Shown piece after piece: positions 48,601 through 58,014 of a stretch of DNA of 64,000 bases. Position numbers and translations under genes: made by a program. Numbering within the stretch: the stretch's first letter is position 1; every line of letters starts with the position of its first letter. The notes under the pieces were generated by a model. That model saw only the letters and a program-made list of their open reading frames with translations, ran no database searches and had not been told where the DNA came from. Source of the stretch: Branchiostoma floridae (Eukaryota; Chordata; Leptocardii; Amphioxiformes; Branchiostomatidae); contig NC_049996.1 in assembly GCF_000003815.2 (NCBI RefSeq), positions 10,956,806-11,020,805 of the forward strand, in the 5' to 3' direction.

Positions 48601-51600
48601 TTGTGTTTGATGCAAACTTGTACTTTGTTGTACTGCAACATAACACAATACCCCCATTTTCAAGGAGATGTTTTTGGTAAGCACTTAATTTTTGTGTACA
48701 GTTATAAAGCTTAAAATTGTATGATGATGTTGATTGTTTGTTTGTTTGTCACAGATGAACTTACTTTCAAGTAAAACATCCCCATCTCTCCCCTGTAGGG
48801 AAGACTGGGCCCGGGACGGATCCACCACTGCATGCGTCTCATCGGGATGGCAGAGAAGGCACTTGAGGCCATGTGTGAGCGGGCTGCCAAGAGGAGGCCT
48901 TTTGGCAAGAGGATCATTGAACAGGTGCACAGTTTTATTACATAATCCGATGTTGATGTAGCCACCATTGTTTGCCATTGTCCTTTGTCCACACTTGGCT
49001 CTCAGCTCCCTCCCAGCTACATTGGATTCCCTTTACCATTACAATTGACTCAACTGTTGGCTTCCATATTATTTGCTGCCATCTTCTTTTTCCTTAATCC
49101 TGATGATATCCACTCTTGGCACAGATGCACTTGGCAATGACTTCAAACCAATGTATCTGTGCTTCACACACCATGGTTGTAGTTGCATATTTTGAAAATA
49201 AAGTTTTTTTAAGTGAGACTCAAGTGAGTCACTCATCTTGAAGATCCGTAAATCTATGTTAACATCATCCTGCTAACTTGTCCTGTAGCTAGTGTAAATG
49301 GTTGGTAGGATGACACCACTGAGAAGGAAATAAGGGGTATATTGATATTACATGACTCCGGGTTTAAACCCAAATCCACTTATTACCCCTTTATCCATTG
49401 TACAATGTATACTTGTATGCTACTTATGAAAGGTTGAATACAGTACTGTAGCTCTTCAGGAATCAAAAGCATACACATCTACATTTCCTTTCCTCTTCCT
49501 GCATGTGTTCTACAGGAGGTTGTTCAACATGACATTGCTGAGGCTCGCATGGCGATAGAGCAGGCCAGGCTCCTGGTGCTGAAGGCTGCTCACATGGTCG
49601 ACACTGTGGGCACCAAGAAGGCTCGCAAGGAGGTAAGCACTGTGCGTGTGTGTGTGTGTGTGTTTGGTTTCTGTGGTGTGTCGTGTGTTGGGGCATGCGT
49701 TCATTTATGCATGTGTGTGTGATATAGACACTACAGCATCTTTAAGTTACACTAAGGCTGAAAAGATATGTGAAAAGAGCGTGTAAGGAGGTAAGTTTAA
49801 AATAATAACTTGAGAAAGACACCACAAAGAATTGTTTAAAGGTTTTGGGAAATGTTCTGCATTACAAACACTGTGAATTTTGTAAGTCTTGTTATATGCT
49901 GGACTACACAGGTCTATGTGTCCCTCTAGTGGTTAAGAGGGGGAGGGGAGAAAAGTGTTATCATCCAAGTGAACTGAAATGTCCTCTTTCCTGTCTCTTT
50001 CATTCTTGTCTGTCAGTTAACTTTTGACCTCATTTGTGAGCTAGAAATAAGTCCTTCTCTTCAGACATAGAAACAAGGATGATGAAATACAGATGATAAA
50101 CTTGAAGTTGACAGAGGTGAGTAGGACAGGATCAGAATCACAAAGGTGGTCTATGAAGGTCAAGTTTGGGGGTCACCTTCCGCTATATTTAGTAAGCTAG
50201 CTAATTTCTATTGAAGTATCACTCTCAGGAGTATGGGTGAATGTGTCTCTGTGATCAACATTTCTGCACATAGGTCATGAAGTTGGGGCAGGCTATGCAG
50301 GGCCATGTTATATACTGTTACGATTCTAATAGAGCTGTCACTGACTGTGTTAGTCAAGTTGCTGATGAGGTCACTAGATTATGCCATTATGATTCTGCCG
50401 TACCAGATTAAGGCTTGATTGCTTCCTAATCCTTTAAATCTGTTCTAGACATACTCTAGGATTAACAGGATTCAATCTAAGGTCTGAAAATCTTATTTTT
50501 TGTTGCTGTCCCATTTCATTGTCATGCTATCAAAGGAGGTTGAAAAGAGGAAACCTCCTTGTGCTATCTAAGCATGCTATAATAGGTCAGACCAAATAAA
50601 GATATTCAAAAGAAAAAGGGAAATGCATAAGAAAAACACATTGTGCAGTCATCATCTCCTGCAATATATTAGGTTTTGATGTGTAAACACCTAAACCTAA
50701 TATATTATGACATAAGGTAATAAGCATTTTCCAATGGGAACAAATAACTGTTCAAATGAAGGGTTGGTATCTCAAATGCTTTATTTTATTCTAATCTTAA
50801 AACAGTACTCTCACCTAATCATTTTCAAAGAGGGTTTGATTACCAGGTGTAACAATGGGAGGCAAACTCCACATCAAAGTGCACTGTTTGAAACTGTTGT
50901 CCTGAGTGAGCAGTTCAAGCTGCCAGCCACACTGGCTGCACCTGGCCTGCCCTGTCAACTAACTCTGGCAACTGCAAATTCAGAGAGACACTAGCTGGCT
51001 CGTTTGGTAATCTAATTAACTTGTTTCTCAATGTGAATTAGCCATGTTCTAAAATTGTCCAATGATTGATGGTGTGTTTCTGCATCCAGCCTGTCCACAA
51101 CTGTTACTTCTGTTTTAGATAAAAGTTGCTTCCATGATGTCTCTATCCCCAAAAAGATTATAAATAAGTCACACATTTGCACCACAGTAGGGCTCTGCAA
51201 CTCCCTACCTCCGTGTCTAAACGTCTTCCTCAACCAATCCCTTAAAAAGCTGTGAAAGACTGAGCCAAGTGAATTTGCAATCATGAACACATTTTCACAG
51301 CAGCCATCCAGCGGCGCTCAAAGCTGCGGTCAGTCGTCTTGCTGTGCGAACATCTGATGTTGCACTTCAGTTTGTCTAACATTCGAACTCACACTTGAAC
51401 TTGCATGTGGGAGTTGTTCCAAGGGGAGGGCTCTGTGCATGTTATTTAATTCTTTCCAGAATGCAAATGATAAGGATGATGTTTCTGTGTGAACTGATGG
51501 GATCCATTTAACACAGTATGTACATTATGCCAGGTCTGACATAACCTAGGGAAAATTTACCCCAGTGCCTGAATGAACTCTGGTACTCCTTGCTGCATGA

Positions 51601-53213
51601 TGTGTTCCAGCTTTAAACATAATTGTTTCAACCCTCCCAATTGTTCACTTGTTTGTTCTGCATAACCAGTAAACTGCCTTTAGGCATGAAATGCCAGTTT
51701 TCTACAGTAGGTTCAAGTAAGGTAAGGTTTGATCCACTCACACTGGGATGGACCACTACTCTTTTTGAGAAGTGTGGTGGGTTCTTTAACGTGCCTGAGA
51801 TGTGGCTATCCTCAAACATGGAGCCTCCAGACCAAGGTTCTTATTTTCACCTGAGTAGTGTGAGGGAACAGGTGAAAGTGTCTTTCCCAAAGGTACAACA
51901 TTACTGCTTGCTAGGGATTTGAACCCAGAATCTTTAGGTTCTAAGTCAATAATCTTAACCACAAGATCATGTTGTGGCCTCCCAGTTCTCAAAACACAAA
52001 TTTCCAATACACACTCACTTACTCTCACTATCCGGTTTATCGGCCATCATTCCTTGTCTTGCAAGGGTTGGACGTTTTGCCAAGTCATTTTGGTGCAATA
52101 ATTTTTTGCAAGACTCATTTTGAGTGTCTGACAAATCTATTCTGACAATAGTAGTTACCTGACTCCTGAAATCAATTTAAACCTGAGTGAGCAATTCCCC
52201 AACAGAAGCGAAACAAGTCACAACTCCCTGTGAACCTGTCACTTTCTTGTAATCCTTGGTTGCAATTATTTTATTTTTAAGCAAACAAAGTGTTGGGTGT
52301 CAAAAGACTGTGCTTGTGATCGTCCACAAAGTTGTGCCTCTTTCAGAGTAGGTACATGTACCTGCTTTTTTCCAGTGCCTGTCAAGAAAAGTTGATGTTA
52401 ACCTTTAAAACTTCCCAGTCATGTTTTCACAGGTATTGGTTTGCAAACAGAACTGTAATGATTTTCCTCGTTGGTAGACTGTTGTGTGGAATTCCATTGT
52501 CTCCCGAGACCTTCCATTGTCTCCCGAGACAGAAGGATGCCAACAACAACAATTTAAAATTACCTTGAAATACCTTAAAACTCAGCTTCTTGTACAAATG
52601 AAAACGCTGGCAAGATCCTGCTATGCTTATAGAGACCACCACCTACTGCTCCAAAAATTATGTCAGGTTAGCAGGACCTCCTCTTCTTTGTTTGGTTGGT
52701 TAGTTGGTTGGTTAGTTGGTATATGATAGGAAACAAGATATATTGAAAAGTTATGTATCAGTTTCACTCATCTGTCACTGGCCAAGGAGAGAGGTGATTT
52801 TATCTTGGTCAAGATCAAGAATTTTTCTATGGATATTTTACCATGGCAAAATATAGCTCTAGATCAACCTCAATCAACTTCTTTCCAATTTACAGCTTTC
52901 TTAAAAACTACAGGGTACAAGCATCCAATTATTATACATGCTGCAATAGCATCATTGGATGTCTTAACTTAATTTCCTTCTCATTTTATCCCAGATTGCC
53001 ATGATCAAAATCATCGCTCCCAGAATGGCAGTGAGAGTTATCGACCGTGCCATTCAGGTGCACGGGGGTGCAGGGGTGTGCCAGGACTTTCACCTGGCTG
53101 GAATGTACGCCGGCGCTCGTACCATCCAGATTGCAGATGGCCCTGACGAGGTGCACCTGACAGCTGTGGCAAAAATGGAGATCTTGGATCAGCTGAAAAA
53201 GGCCAAGATGTGA
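36574..53213 (+). CDS. ACAD11: ACAD11-like kinase/acyl-CoA dehydrogenase, complete gene
   Basis: Seventeen coding exons per transcript give 766 residues (human ACAD11 is about 780). Exons: 36574-36698, 37372-37471, 38007-38132, 38472-38633, 39097-39261, 39720-39855, 40277-40422, then 41002-41108 or 42812-42918, 43363-43471, 43951-44013, then 44300-44441 or 44482-44623, 45291-45398, 46558-46723, 47140-47323, 48799-48924, 49516-49632, 52995-53213. Residues about 12-355 form an APH-like kinase domain: YVMRKKPPG (lysine region), HGDYKLDN at 212-219 (catalytic Asp214) and VLDWE at 232-236 (metal-binding Asp). Residues about 375-760 form an FAD acyl-CoA dehydrogenase domain with [60 protein letters not shown] and ADGPDEVHL. 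In vertebrates this family breaks down 4-hydroxy fatty acyl-CoAs by phosphorylation then elimination. The C-terminus AKM resembles a peroxisomal PTS1. There is no HAD domain, and the SGLS-LDYA segment lacks the insert of ACAD10, so ACAD11 is preferred. Confidence 0.96.
37372..37471 (+). CDS. ACAD11: ACAD11 coding exon 2
   Basis: Residues 42-75, [13 protein letters not shown] and [10 protein letters not shown]: the glycine-loop region and putative nucleotide-binding lysine of the APH-like kinase N-lobe. Acceptor TACTTCAG, donor ATG|GTACAG. Phases 2 in, 0 out. Confidence 0.93.
38007..38132 (+). CDS. ACAD11: ACAD11 coding exon 3
   Basis: Residues 76-117, [19 protein letters not shown] then [14 protein letters not shown], the rest of the kinase N-lobe and the hinge (EFYIMEHV). 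The acceptor (GTTAAG) has a weak pyrimidine tract but is required by phase and homology. Donor AAG|GTAAGT; 42 codons, phase 0/0. Confidence 0.92.
38472..38633 (+). CDS. ACAD11: ACAD11 coding exon 4
   Basis: Residues 118-171, [18 protein letters not shown] through [11 protein letters not shown] to YCKRQ, the start of the kinase C-lobe. Acceptor TTGATAG, donor CAG|GTAATA; 54 codons, phase 0/0. Confidence 0.95.
39097..39261 (+). CDS. ACAD11: ACAD11 coding exon 5 (kinase catalytic loop)
   Basis: Residues 172-226. Contains the Brenner-type catalytic loop [15 protein letters not shown] with Asp214 as presumed catalytic base and Asn219 as presumed metal ligand. Acceptor CCCTCTAG, donor CAG|GTACGT; 55 codons, phase 0/0. 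Confidence 0.96.
39330..39480. repeat. Dispersed repeat in ACAD11 intron 5
   Basis: Partner of the 15590-15780 element: AAAAAGTCTCCTGGCTACC and GCTTGAACCCCACTGGTA are shared. It includes TTGAACCCGGGC, which on the minus strand resembles a tRNA-type B box. Confidence 0.45.
39720..39855 (+). CDS. ACAD11: ACAD11 coding exon 6
   Basis: Residues 227-271 plus one base. [24 protein letters not shown] carries the metal-binding Asp234 equivalent to the DFG/DxE position of APH kinases. Acceptor TTTTCTGCAG, donor GTG|GTATGC; phases 0 in, 1 out. Confidence 0.95.
40277..40422 (+). CDS. ACAD11: ACAD11 coding exon 7
   Basis: Residues 272-320, [41 protein letters not shown]-lobe helices of the kinase domain. 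Acceptor CTACTTTAG, donor CAG|GTAAGG; phases 1 in, 0 out. This donor must choose between the two exon-8 copies. Confidence 0.95.
41002..41108 (+). CDS. ACAD11: ACAD11 coding exon 8a (alternative copy 1)
   Basis: Residues 321-356, [13 protein letters not shown]...[17 protein letters not shown], the last part of the kinase domain leading to the linker. 107 bp, acceptor CCCACCAG, donor AAG|GTTAGT; phases 0 in, 2 out. Copy 8b downstream has the same length and phases and encodes a homologous 36-residue segment (20 of 36 residues identical by eye). Including both or neither shifts the frame, so the pair can only be used one at a time. Synonymous positions differ widely, pointing to an old duplication kept under protein-level constraint. 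Confidence 0.9.
42812..42918 (+). CDS. ACAD11: ACAD11 coding exon 8b (alternative copy 2)
   Basis: Homologous alternative to exon 8a, 1.7 kb downstream: [17 protein letters not shown]...[17 protein letters not shown]. 107 bp, acceptor ATTTTCCAG preceded by a pyrimidine-rich tract, donor ACG|GTGAGG; phases 0 in, 2 out. The split arginine codon is rebuilt with either copy (AG|A or CG|A). Differences from 8a cluster in the middle (SDMAHAV versus AAQAEIF) and near the end (EIAL versus KIIE), changing charge and hydrophobicity of the last helix. GVYKR resembles the commoner family sequence. Confidence 0.9.
43363..43471 (+). CDS. ACAD11: ACAD11 coding exon 9
   Basis: Residues 356-392, [20 protein letters not shown]...[11 protein letters not shown]: linker and first helix of the acyl-CoA dehydrogenase part. 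Acceptor CACCCATCAG, donor AAG|GTATGT; phases 2 in, 0 out. Confidence 0.93.
43951..44013 (+). CDS. ACAD11: ACAD11 coding exon 10
   Basis: Residues 393-413, [22 protein letters not shown] 63-bp exon, phase 0/0; acceptor TTTGTGGCAG, donor AGG|GTAAGT. It supplies the donor that chooses between exons 11a and 11b. Confidence 0.93.
44300..44441 (+). CDS. ACAD11: ACAD11 coding exon 11a (alternative copy 1)
   Basis: Residues 414-460, [20 protein letters not shown], then [20 protein letters not shown], in the N-terminal helical domain of the dehydrogenase. 142 bp, acceptor TTTTGCAG, donor CAG|GTTGGA; phases 0 in, 1 out. Exon 11b starts only 40 nt after its end, with the same length and phases; 34 of 47 residues match by eye. 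Both donors are weak (GTTGGA, GTCGGT). Using both would shift the frame. Confidence 0.92.
44482..44623 (+). CDS. ACAD11: ACAD11 coding exon 11b (alternative copy 2)
   Basis: Homologous alternative to exon 11a: [20 protein letters not shown], then [20 protein letters not shown]. 142 bp, acceptor TTGTTGTGTAG, donor CAG|GTCGGT; phases 0 in, 1 out. Residues differ mainly at the loop before the FNC motif (YMPLGPEA versus YGKMGSMP), a part near the acyl-binding side in this fold. The 40-nt gap from exon 11a is probably too short to be spliced as an intron, which would itself prevent joint inclusion. Confidence 0.92.
45065..45132 (+). pseudogene. Truncated exon-12 duplicate 1 (decoy)
   Basis: Repeats the exon-12 acceptor (TTATTCCCCAG) and its first 59 bases almost exactly, encoding [20 protein letters not shown], then departs into intron sequence and reaches TAG at 45130-45132. 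No good donor follows before the next copy. If this acceptor were used, the protein would end at about residue 482, with most of the dehydrogenase domain lost. Confidence 0.85.
45183..45241 (+). pseudogene. Truncated exon-12 duplicate 2 (decoy)
   Basis: Second tandem copy of the exon-12 5' half with its acceptor, 118 bp after duplicate 1 and 108 bp before the intact exon. It encodes the same [12 protein letters not shown] segment, but the tryptophan codon has become TGA (45239-45241). The three acceptors have nearly identical upstream tracts, so the decoys compete on equal terms in sequence. Confidence 0.85.
45291..45398 (+). CDS. ACAD11: ACAD11 coding exon 12 (intact copy)
   Basis: Residues 461-496 plus one base, [20 protein letters not shown] then [16 protein letters not shown]. 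Acceptor TTTATTCCCCAG, donor CTG|GTAAGA; phases 1 in, 1 out. Two truncated copies of its acceptor and first half lie just upstream (45065 and 45183 starts); only this copy continues to the end and to a donor without a stop. Confidence 0.94.
46558..46723 (+). CDS. ACAD11: ACAD11 coding exon 13
   Basis: Residues 497-552, [50 protein letters not shown]. Together with the end of exon 12 it forms [13 protein letters not shown], the conserved FAD/substrate-contacting segment of the family, and the WWTSGAG strand. Acceptor ATTACAG, donor AAG|GTAGGT; phases 1 in, 2 out. Confidence 0.96.
47140..47323 (+). CDS. ACAD11: ACAD11 coding exon 14
   Basis: Residues 552-613, [47 protein letters not shown]: middle beta domain of acyl-CoA dehydrogenases. 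Acceptor ATCCCTCAG, donor CAG|GTTTGT; phases 2 in, 0 out. Confidence 0.96.
47889..48256. repeat. Tandem duplication, 191-bp unit, in ACAD11 intron 14
   Basis: ATGGCTC(G/A)AACTT(G/C)GAAATTTACGG starts at 47889 and 48080. Both units run through GGGTATCAGATGGTGGTAAA, AAGGTAGAAGTATTTGATCA and GCTAAATTATGATGTTGGCT with few changes. No splice-site pair around it suggests an exon. Confidence 0.88.
48799..48924 (+). CDS. ACAD11: ACAD11 coding exon 15
   Basis: Residues 614-655, [36 protein letters not shown]: start of the C-terminal helical domain; the RPFGK segment is typical of the FAD-binding region of the superfamily. Acceptor CCCCTGTAG; donor CAG|GTGCAC is weak. 42 codons, phase 0/0. Confidence 0.96.
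49516..49632 (+). CDS. ACAD11: ACAD11 coding exon 16
   Basis: Residues 656-694, [38 protein letters not shown]. Acceptor GTTCTACAG, donor GAG|GTAAGC; 39 codons, phase 0/0. A short GT repeat follows the donor at about 49641. Confidence 0.95.
50533..50560. repeat. Interrupted palindrome, AAGGAGGTT family
   Basis: AAGGAGGTT, a 10-base spacer and AACCTCCTT: a wider-looped member of the palindromes at 10281 and 29009, here in ACAD11 intron 16. Confidence 0.6.
51900..51985 (-). mobile_element. tRNA-related SINE head in ACAD11 intron 16
   Basis: On the minus strand TGTGGTTAAGATTATTG resembles an A box and GGGTTCAAATCC (complement of 51915-51926) is a B box about 35 bp later. Similar to the 1075-1150 fragment. 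Confidence 0.55.
52995..53213 (+). CDS. ACAD11: ACAD11 last coding exon 17
   Basis: Residues 695-766 and stop TGA at 53211-53213. Contains [35 protein letters not shown] and the end LKKAKM. HGGAG and DGPDEVH are conserved FAD/active-site parts of the family. The final AKM fits the PTS1 pattern (S/A/C)(K/R/H)(L/M), which suggests peroxisomal import. Acceptor TTTATCCCAG after a 3.4-kb intron. Confidence 0.97.
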   Translation: MAMIKIIAPRMAVRVIDRAIQVHGGAGVCQDFHLAGMYAGARTIQIADGPDEVHLTAVAKMEILDQLKKAKM

Positions 53214-53255
53214 GCGGTACCAGAGAGATGATAAAGTCAAGCAAGCCAAACTTTG

Positions 53256-53399
53256 ATTAAAACATCCGGATGTCTCTAAATTTAATCCGGTTGTAGAGAT
53301 TGAGTTGCCTTTAAAAACCCAAATAATTTCCAGTTGGTTGGTTGATAAGTCACATCAACCAGCTTGATACTGGGAAGCTTGAGTGGTAACGAAATTAAA
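53256..53399 (+). terminator. Possible ACAD11 polyadenylation signals
   Basis: ATTAAA, the commonest variant poly(A) signal, occurs at 53256-53261 (43 nt after the stop) and again at 53394-53399. An AATAAA is found later at 53937-53942. These hexamers are frequent by chance in AT-rich DNA, so the real 3' end is uncertain. Confidence 0.3.
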
Positions 53400-55242
53400 G
53401 CAATATATATGTTATATTGTATGTCAAGAAATCAAGCAAAATATGATTAAGACACAAGCAGCCTTGTTCTAGTAGGTAAAGTGGTACTTTTCCTAATTTC
53501 TCACAAGAAGTTTTGACATTCACAAATTTGTTCAGTAGATTTGACACAGATGTTCAATCATTGACTATGATCATATAATTGGCAATGATAGTGATGATAA
53601 GAAATTAAAAATTATCTTATTATCTAACAACTTTTAAGTATGATAAAGAGTGGGAAATTGGAACTTTTAACCTGAGTGCATTTTGAGGAAGAAAATTACA
53701 TTTGAGCAGAACGAGTTGTCATTCGATAACATTTCTTTTTCGGTCTTCATTTGTTTCCCTGATTAACACAAACAAGAAGCTTAAAATCAGGTGAATCTGA
53801 TTAACACTAATTTGTCATAATATTATAAAAGGTAAGAAAGAAGAGAGGACTTTTATTAATGATGAATATAAGCTATTGCACATAATGATGAATAGGTATA
53901 CATTTGTACAAATCGATCAAGGGAAAACATCCATTGAATAAAAATGTAACATGCTTGCGACATTACTAGCACGTGTGCACTACATTTTTGAATGCCACTG
54001 CCAATTGTTGCGTAACATATTATGTAAGATACTGTCAGACAAGGTATGCCAAACGTTTTACTGGGTTGTCTGGCTTTCATCATGAGTTGACCTTTGGATC
54101 TTCTTGTTTATACTAGAGCATATATCTTACGTAAGAGTTAGCTTAAGAAGATGTCTTAATTGCAGAGAGAATCTGGGATAAAAGGAGAAAGATATTTGGT
54201 TTGCCATTTTGTTACCAGACTTGGTGTTTTGCTTAAACACATGTCTATGAGGACAAAAAAAAGATAATTGGATAGTTTTGTGGTAGGGCAATTATCACAA
54301 TAGTCGAATAGTACACATTAAAAAATCACGGCAGCCACAAGGTTCATTCCTGCCGAAAAATGAAGTGGTAAAAAGAAACTTCTACCACCCGAAGTCCAGC
54401 AGCCGTAGTCAATAGTGATAGTCTACGAATCGAACATGGTCAAAGTTTCAAATGATTGCTACCTGTACACAACTTACAAAGATAACTTAATAACTTTATT
54501 GGTCATTCTTGACTGTGAACTAGTGCTATATAGACCCAAGACTATTCGACCATAGAAATAAACCCACAGGGCTTGGATGCAGGCAATATTTGTCTCTAGG
54601 TATTACAGAAGACTTCATCTACCAGGTCTAACCCATGCCCTTCTGCTAACCCCATCAGACAACTGTTACAACTGGAATATTACCGAGCCCTGACCGAATT
54701 CCTCTCTCCCCATGCACGCAGAGGAAGCCCGTATCGCGTCTTTTGTGGCGGAGGTAATTTCACAGCTCGGTACGTCCCATTCCAACCTCCCTCCGCAGGA
54801 GGACGCAGAAAAGTGCCCACTTTCCTGCTGACCTTCCCAGGTGTTCATGGTGAGCAGGTCAGCGGAAATTAATGTCCTGCGATCTTTTCATCAATCTTCG
54901 TACATCTATCCAATGTTCTGCAAATTAGTCTCCATCAGGCGTCTTTGGTTGCTGACATGTCGGGTGAATGATTTTGCAATAGCCAAAGGTTTCAGTCTTT
55001 TGACTGACCCCTCCAACAGATTAATCACGTCATCTGACCAATTCCGACCACTGTACTGTATGTAGTAGCCCAAAGAGTCTTGATAGTGACTAATGTGTAC
55101 GTCAGCGCAAACCAATTGGTTACATACTTGTAACTGTTGCTTGTCGTTTGGAATAATGTGGACCATCGAGTTTTCAGTGGGAATAGGTCGGGGATTCCAA
55201 GTAGTTTAACCTATATGAATCTCAAAGATATGTATAAGGTTA

Positions 55243-55317
55243 GCCAAAAATAGTTACTCAAGCAACTGGATATGGTTTTGAAAACCATATCCAGTTGCTT
55301 GAGTAACTATTTTTGGC
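55243..55317. repeat. Perfect inverted repeat, 37-bp arms
   Basis: The arm starting GCCAAAAATAGTTACTCAAG at 55243 is repeated exactly in inverted form ending at 55317, with one central base at 55280. A diverged piece of one arm (ACTCAGGCAACTGGATATGA) recurs near 11488. Likely a small fold-back transposable element. Confidence 0.9.
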
Positions 55318-56939
55318 GTATCTTATTACCTGGATGTCTAACCTACATCGACGTATGTATAAGGTTAGCTACCGACCTATATCACATTTTGTGGCCACGT
55401 TGCCTTTATGTAAACAGACTTTTCACTATTCGATGACGGATGGATTTTCCCACGCGCAGCAGTTGTCCTAACAGCAACATCCCCTGGGCCTAGCGGCTGC
55501 CCTCGGTCATGGCCGTTAATACCAGGTCATGGTCGTTAATACCAGGGTCGGGAAGCAAAGCCTTGCACCAAAAGCCAAGGTAATTTGCAGGCTGATCTTT
55601 GAGGGCAGAGTCGTAACGGTTTCTGAGCTGATAGGTCCTGGACCAAGTCATGAAATGTTACTGTCTTCTTTGAGATTATTTTCAAGGCCAAAGAATCTCG
55701 TGACCTTGCCTGATTGTTTGGTTGTTGCAAAGTCATCGTTTTTTAAAGTAACAATGTTAACTGAAACCTAATCTAATTCGCGTAATGTATAGTACCTCAT
55801 CGAGCTTGTGCTGAATACAGAACCAGAGTTCTAGGGCTCTGTTGAAACAATTAAGATCAAATACGGGCTCACTTGTCCCATCTTTAGTGTGATTTATAGC
55901 CTCTAATTCTTACTCCTGGTTCGTCTTACATCAGAACATCGCGACCTTGGAGTAAGGTCAACAACGTTAAAGCGACTTTTAAGTTGCGGAAAATTGCCAG
56001 CCATTAGATCCAATATGACCCTCATCCAAAACAGGTTCGCGATTGTTACATTGGTCTGGTCTAGTCCAGGTTGTCGGGATTATTTGTACCGTTTGGGGAC
56101 GTCATGAAACGGTGGGAAATTGGCCATGCTGTATCATGTAAAGGTCAACATGCTGCATCGTGCAATATTATGAACTCCATCTGGCCACGTACCTGAGGAT
56201 CTACAGCTTGTCTTAAGTGGTCCATTTAAGATTTCTGGCAAGCGTATCATCTTCATGTATTCTTCAGACGTTGCATTAACTCTAAAGCATTCTTTAGTCT
56301 CTCTAGTTGAAATGGGTATCATCCAATTACGTAAATGGACCATTTGACTGCACCGCTTCCTAAAGAAAATATCACGCCTGGAGAACCCAAACTTCAAGTC
56401 TAACCATATAAAATCAATTTGTAGAGTAATGGCCCCATTTCATGCCCTTATGTCCCACCTGTTGTTATTGCTCATCAAGTGTCTCTACGCACAGAAACAT
56501 CTCTCACAGTCTCAAACACAGCCTCCCTTTTTCTCCCAGCATAGGTCATCAGTACTAGTAGTTTGTCTCGACTCGTAGTTTACCATATAGCGCTTGTACC
56601 TGTGCGAAATTAATTTTGGCTCAAAGCCCAGTCTTGCCATTTCTCATATCGGCTCTCTTGTACTCAATACAAACACTCGACTGTTTCGGGACACAAAGAG
56701 TGATATAGAAGCTAAAGACAGAGATCATCGACATCACTGAAAGGCAAGCACCGAATTTGTCTTCATGTAGTAAATTAGTGCGCCGCGTCCAAAGGGTTGG
56801 GGTGGAATTGGTGGGCGTGCGTGCCGTCTGGTTTGTAGCATCCGTCTAAGCAGGACCAGATGCGAACTTTGGATGCTGTCGGAGTGAGGAGCGCTTATGT
56901 ACGTGGGCATGACAATGTGATTGGCGGTCCTGTAGACCA

Positions 56940-57165
56940 TGGGGACAGATTGTCGCCTGATGTGACCATGACAACATGGTTGACAGGATCATTGGACCCC
57001 GATGTTGCCATGGCAACATGATTGACAGGATCATCGGACGTCCGATTACGACATGATTGGCAAGTTCATCGTGCGTCCGATATGACCATGACGTCATGAT
57101 TCACAGGCCCAATGGGTGTCCGATGTGATCATGACGTCATGATTGACAGGATCATCGAACGCTCA
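56940..57165. repeat. 43-bp minisatellite with CRE motifs
   Basis: Five diverged copies of GATGTGACCATGACxxCATG plus ATTGACAGGATCATCGGACG with unit steps of 42, 35, 43 and 43 bp. The last two copies contain the perfect cAMP-response element TGACGTCA at 57089-57096 and 57132-57139. Confidence 0.8.
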
Positions 57166-58014
57166 GGTTGATGTCAGCCTTTGGTTGACAGTTAGGGTAG
57201 ATGGTCATCGTAGATAAATTAAGATAATGATAAAAACAAGGCTTCTCGAGTTATGCTGTTAACACACACACAGACGGAGAGACAAGCACGCTCAAAATAT
57301 AACATACTGGAGAAGGTAATAACTGTCAGAGTAGGCAAACTTTATCGTTTATGTGGATCCATCAGTTTGATTTTAGAAATTAGATTTGAGTACGAGTACG
57401 ACGTTTAAAGGTCTTTGATTTTTTTGCTACCTTTCATGCATTTGATTGACAGCTGGGACTGACGACTCAGATTTCTCACACCCACCTTTGATTGACAGGT
57501 AGTTCAGACAAGCCCAACCTTTCATGACTTGCCAAGGCCCCCTGTACACTGCCCAGTGTGGTTTCAAGGGCCTGGCGAGGCAGGGAGTTTGACAGGGCTG
57601 TATATCATGGCACAGACACACTATAGAACTGTCAAAGTTCAATGAACTCGACAATGTCCCGAATTAACCCTTTATTTAGAGTGGACAGTACTTTTAAGTA
57701 TTTAAGAGTTATGGTCTTATCCTACAACAATGTAGAATGCACTTAGACTCGGCGCGTAGTGTGTGTGCACCTGTTACCTGTTACTTATCGTGACAAATGA
57801 GTTGCTTTTCGCAGATTTGTAGGTAGTTGCCATTGGCTAGCTGACCTCTTCCAGTTTACAGGTGAATGACCGAACTCTTTATTAGAATAATGTGTTCTCG
57901 AGCCAGTTGACAAAAGATACTGTAAGTTTACCGAACGTTTTGCTACATCTGAAGGACATAAGAATTGGATGTCATGAGTTCTCGCGTTTCTTCAAAGCCA
58001 TAGATGAGGGTCTG

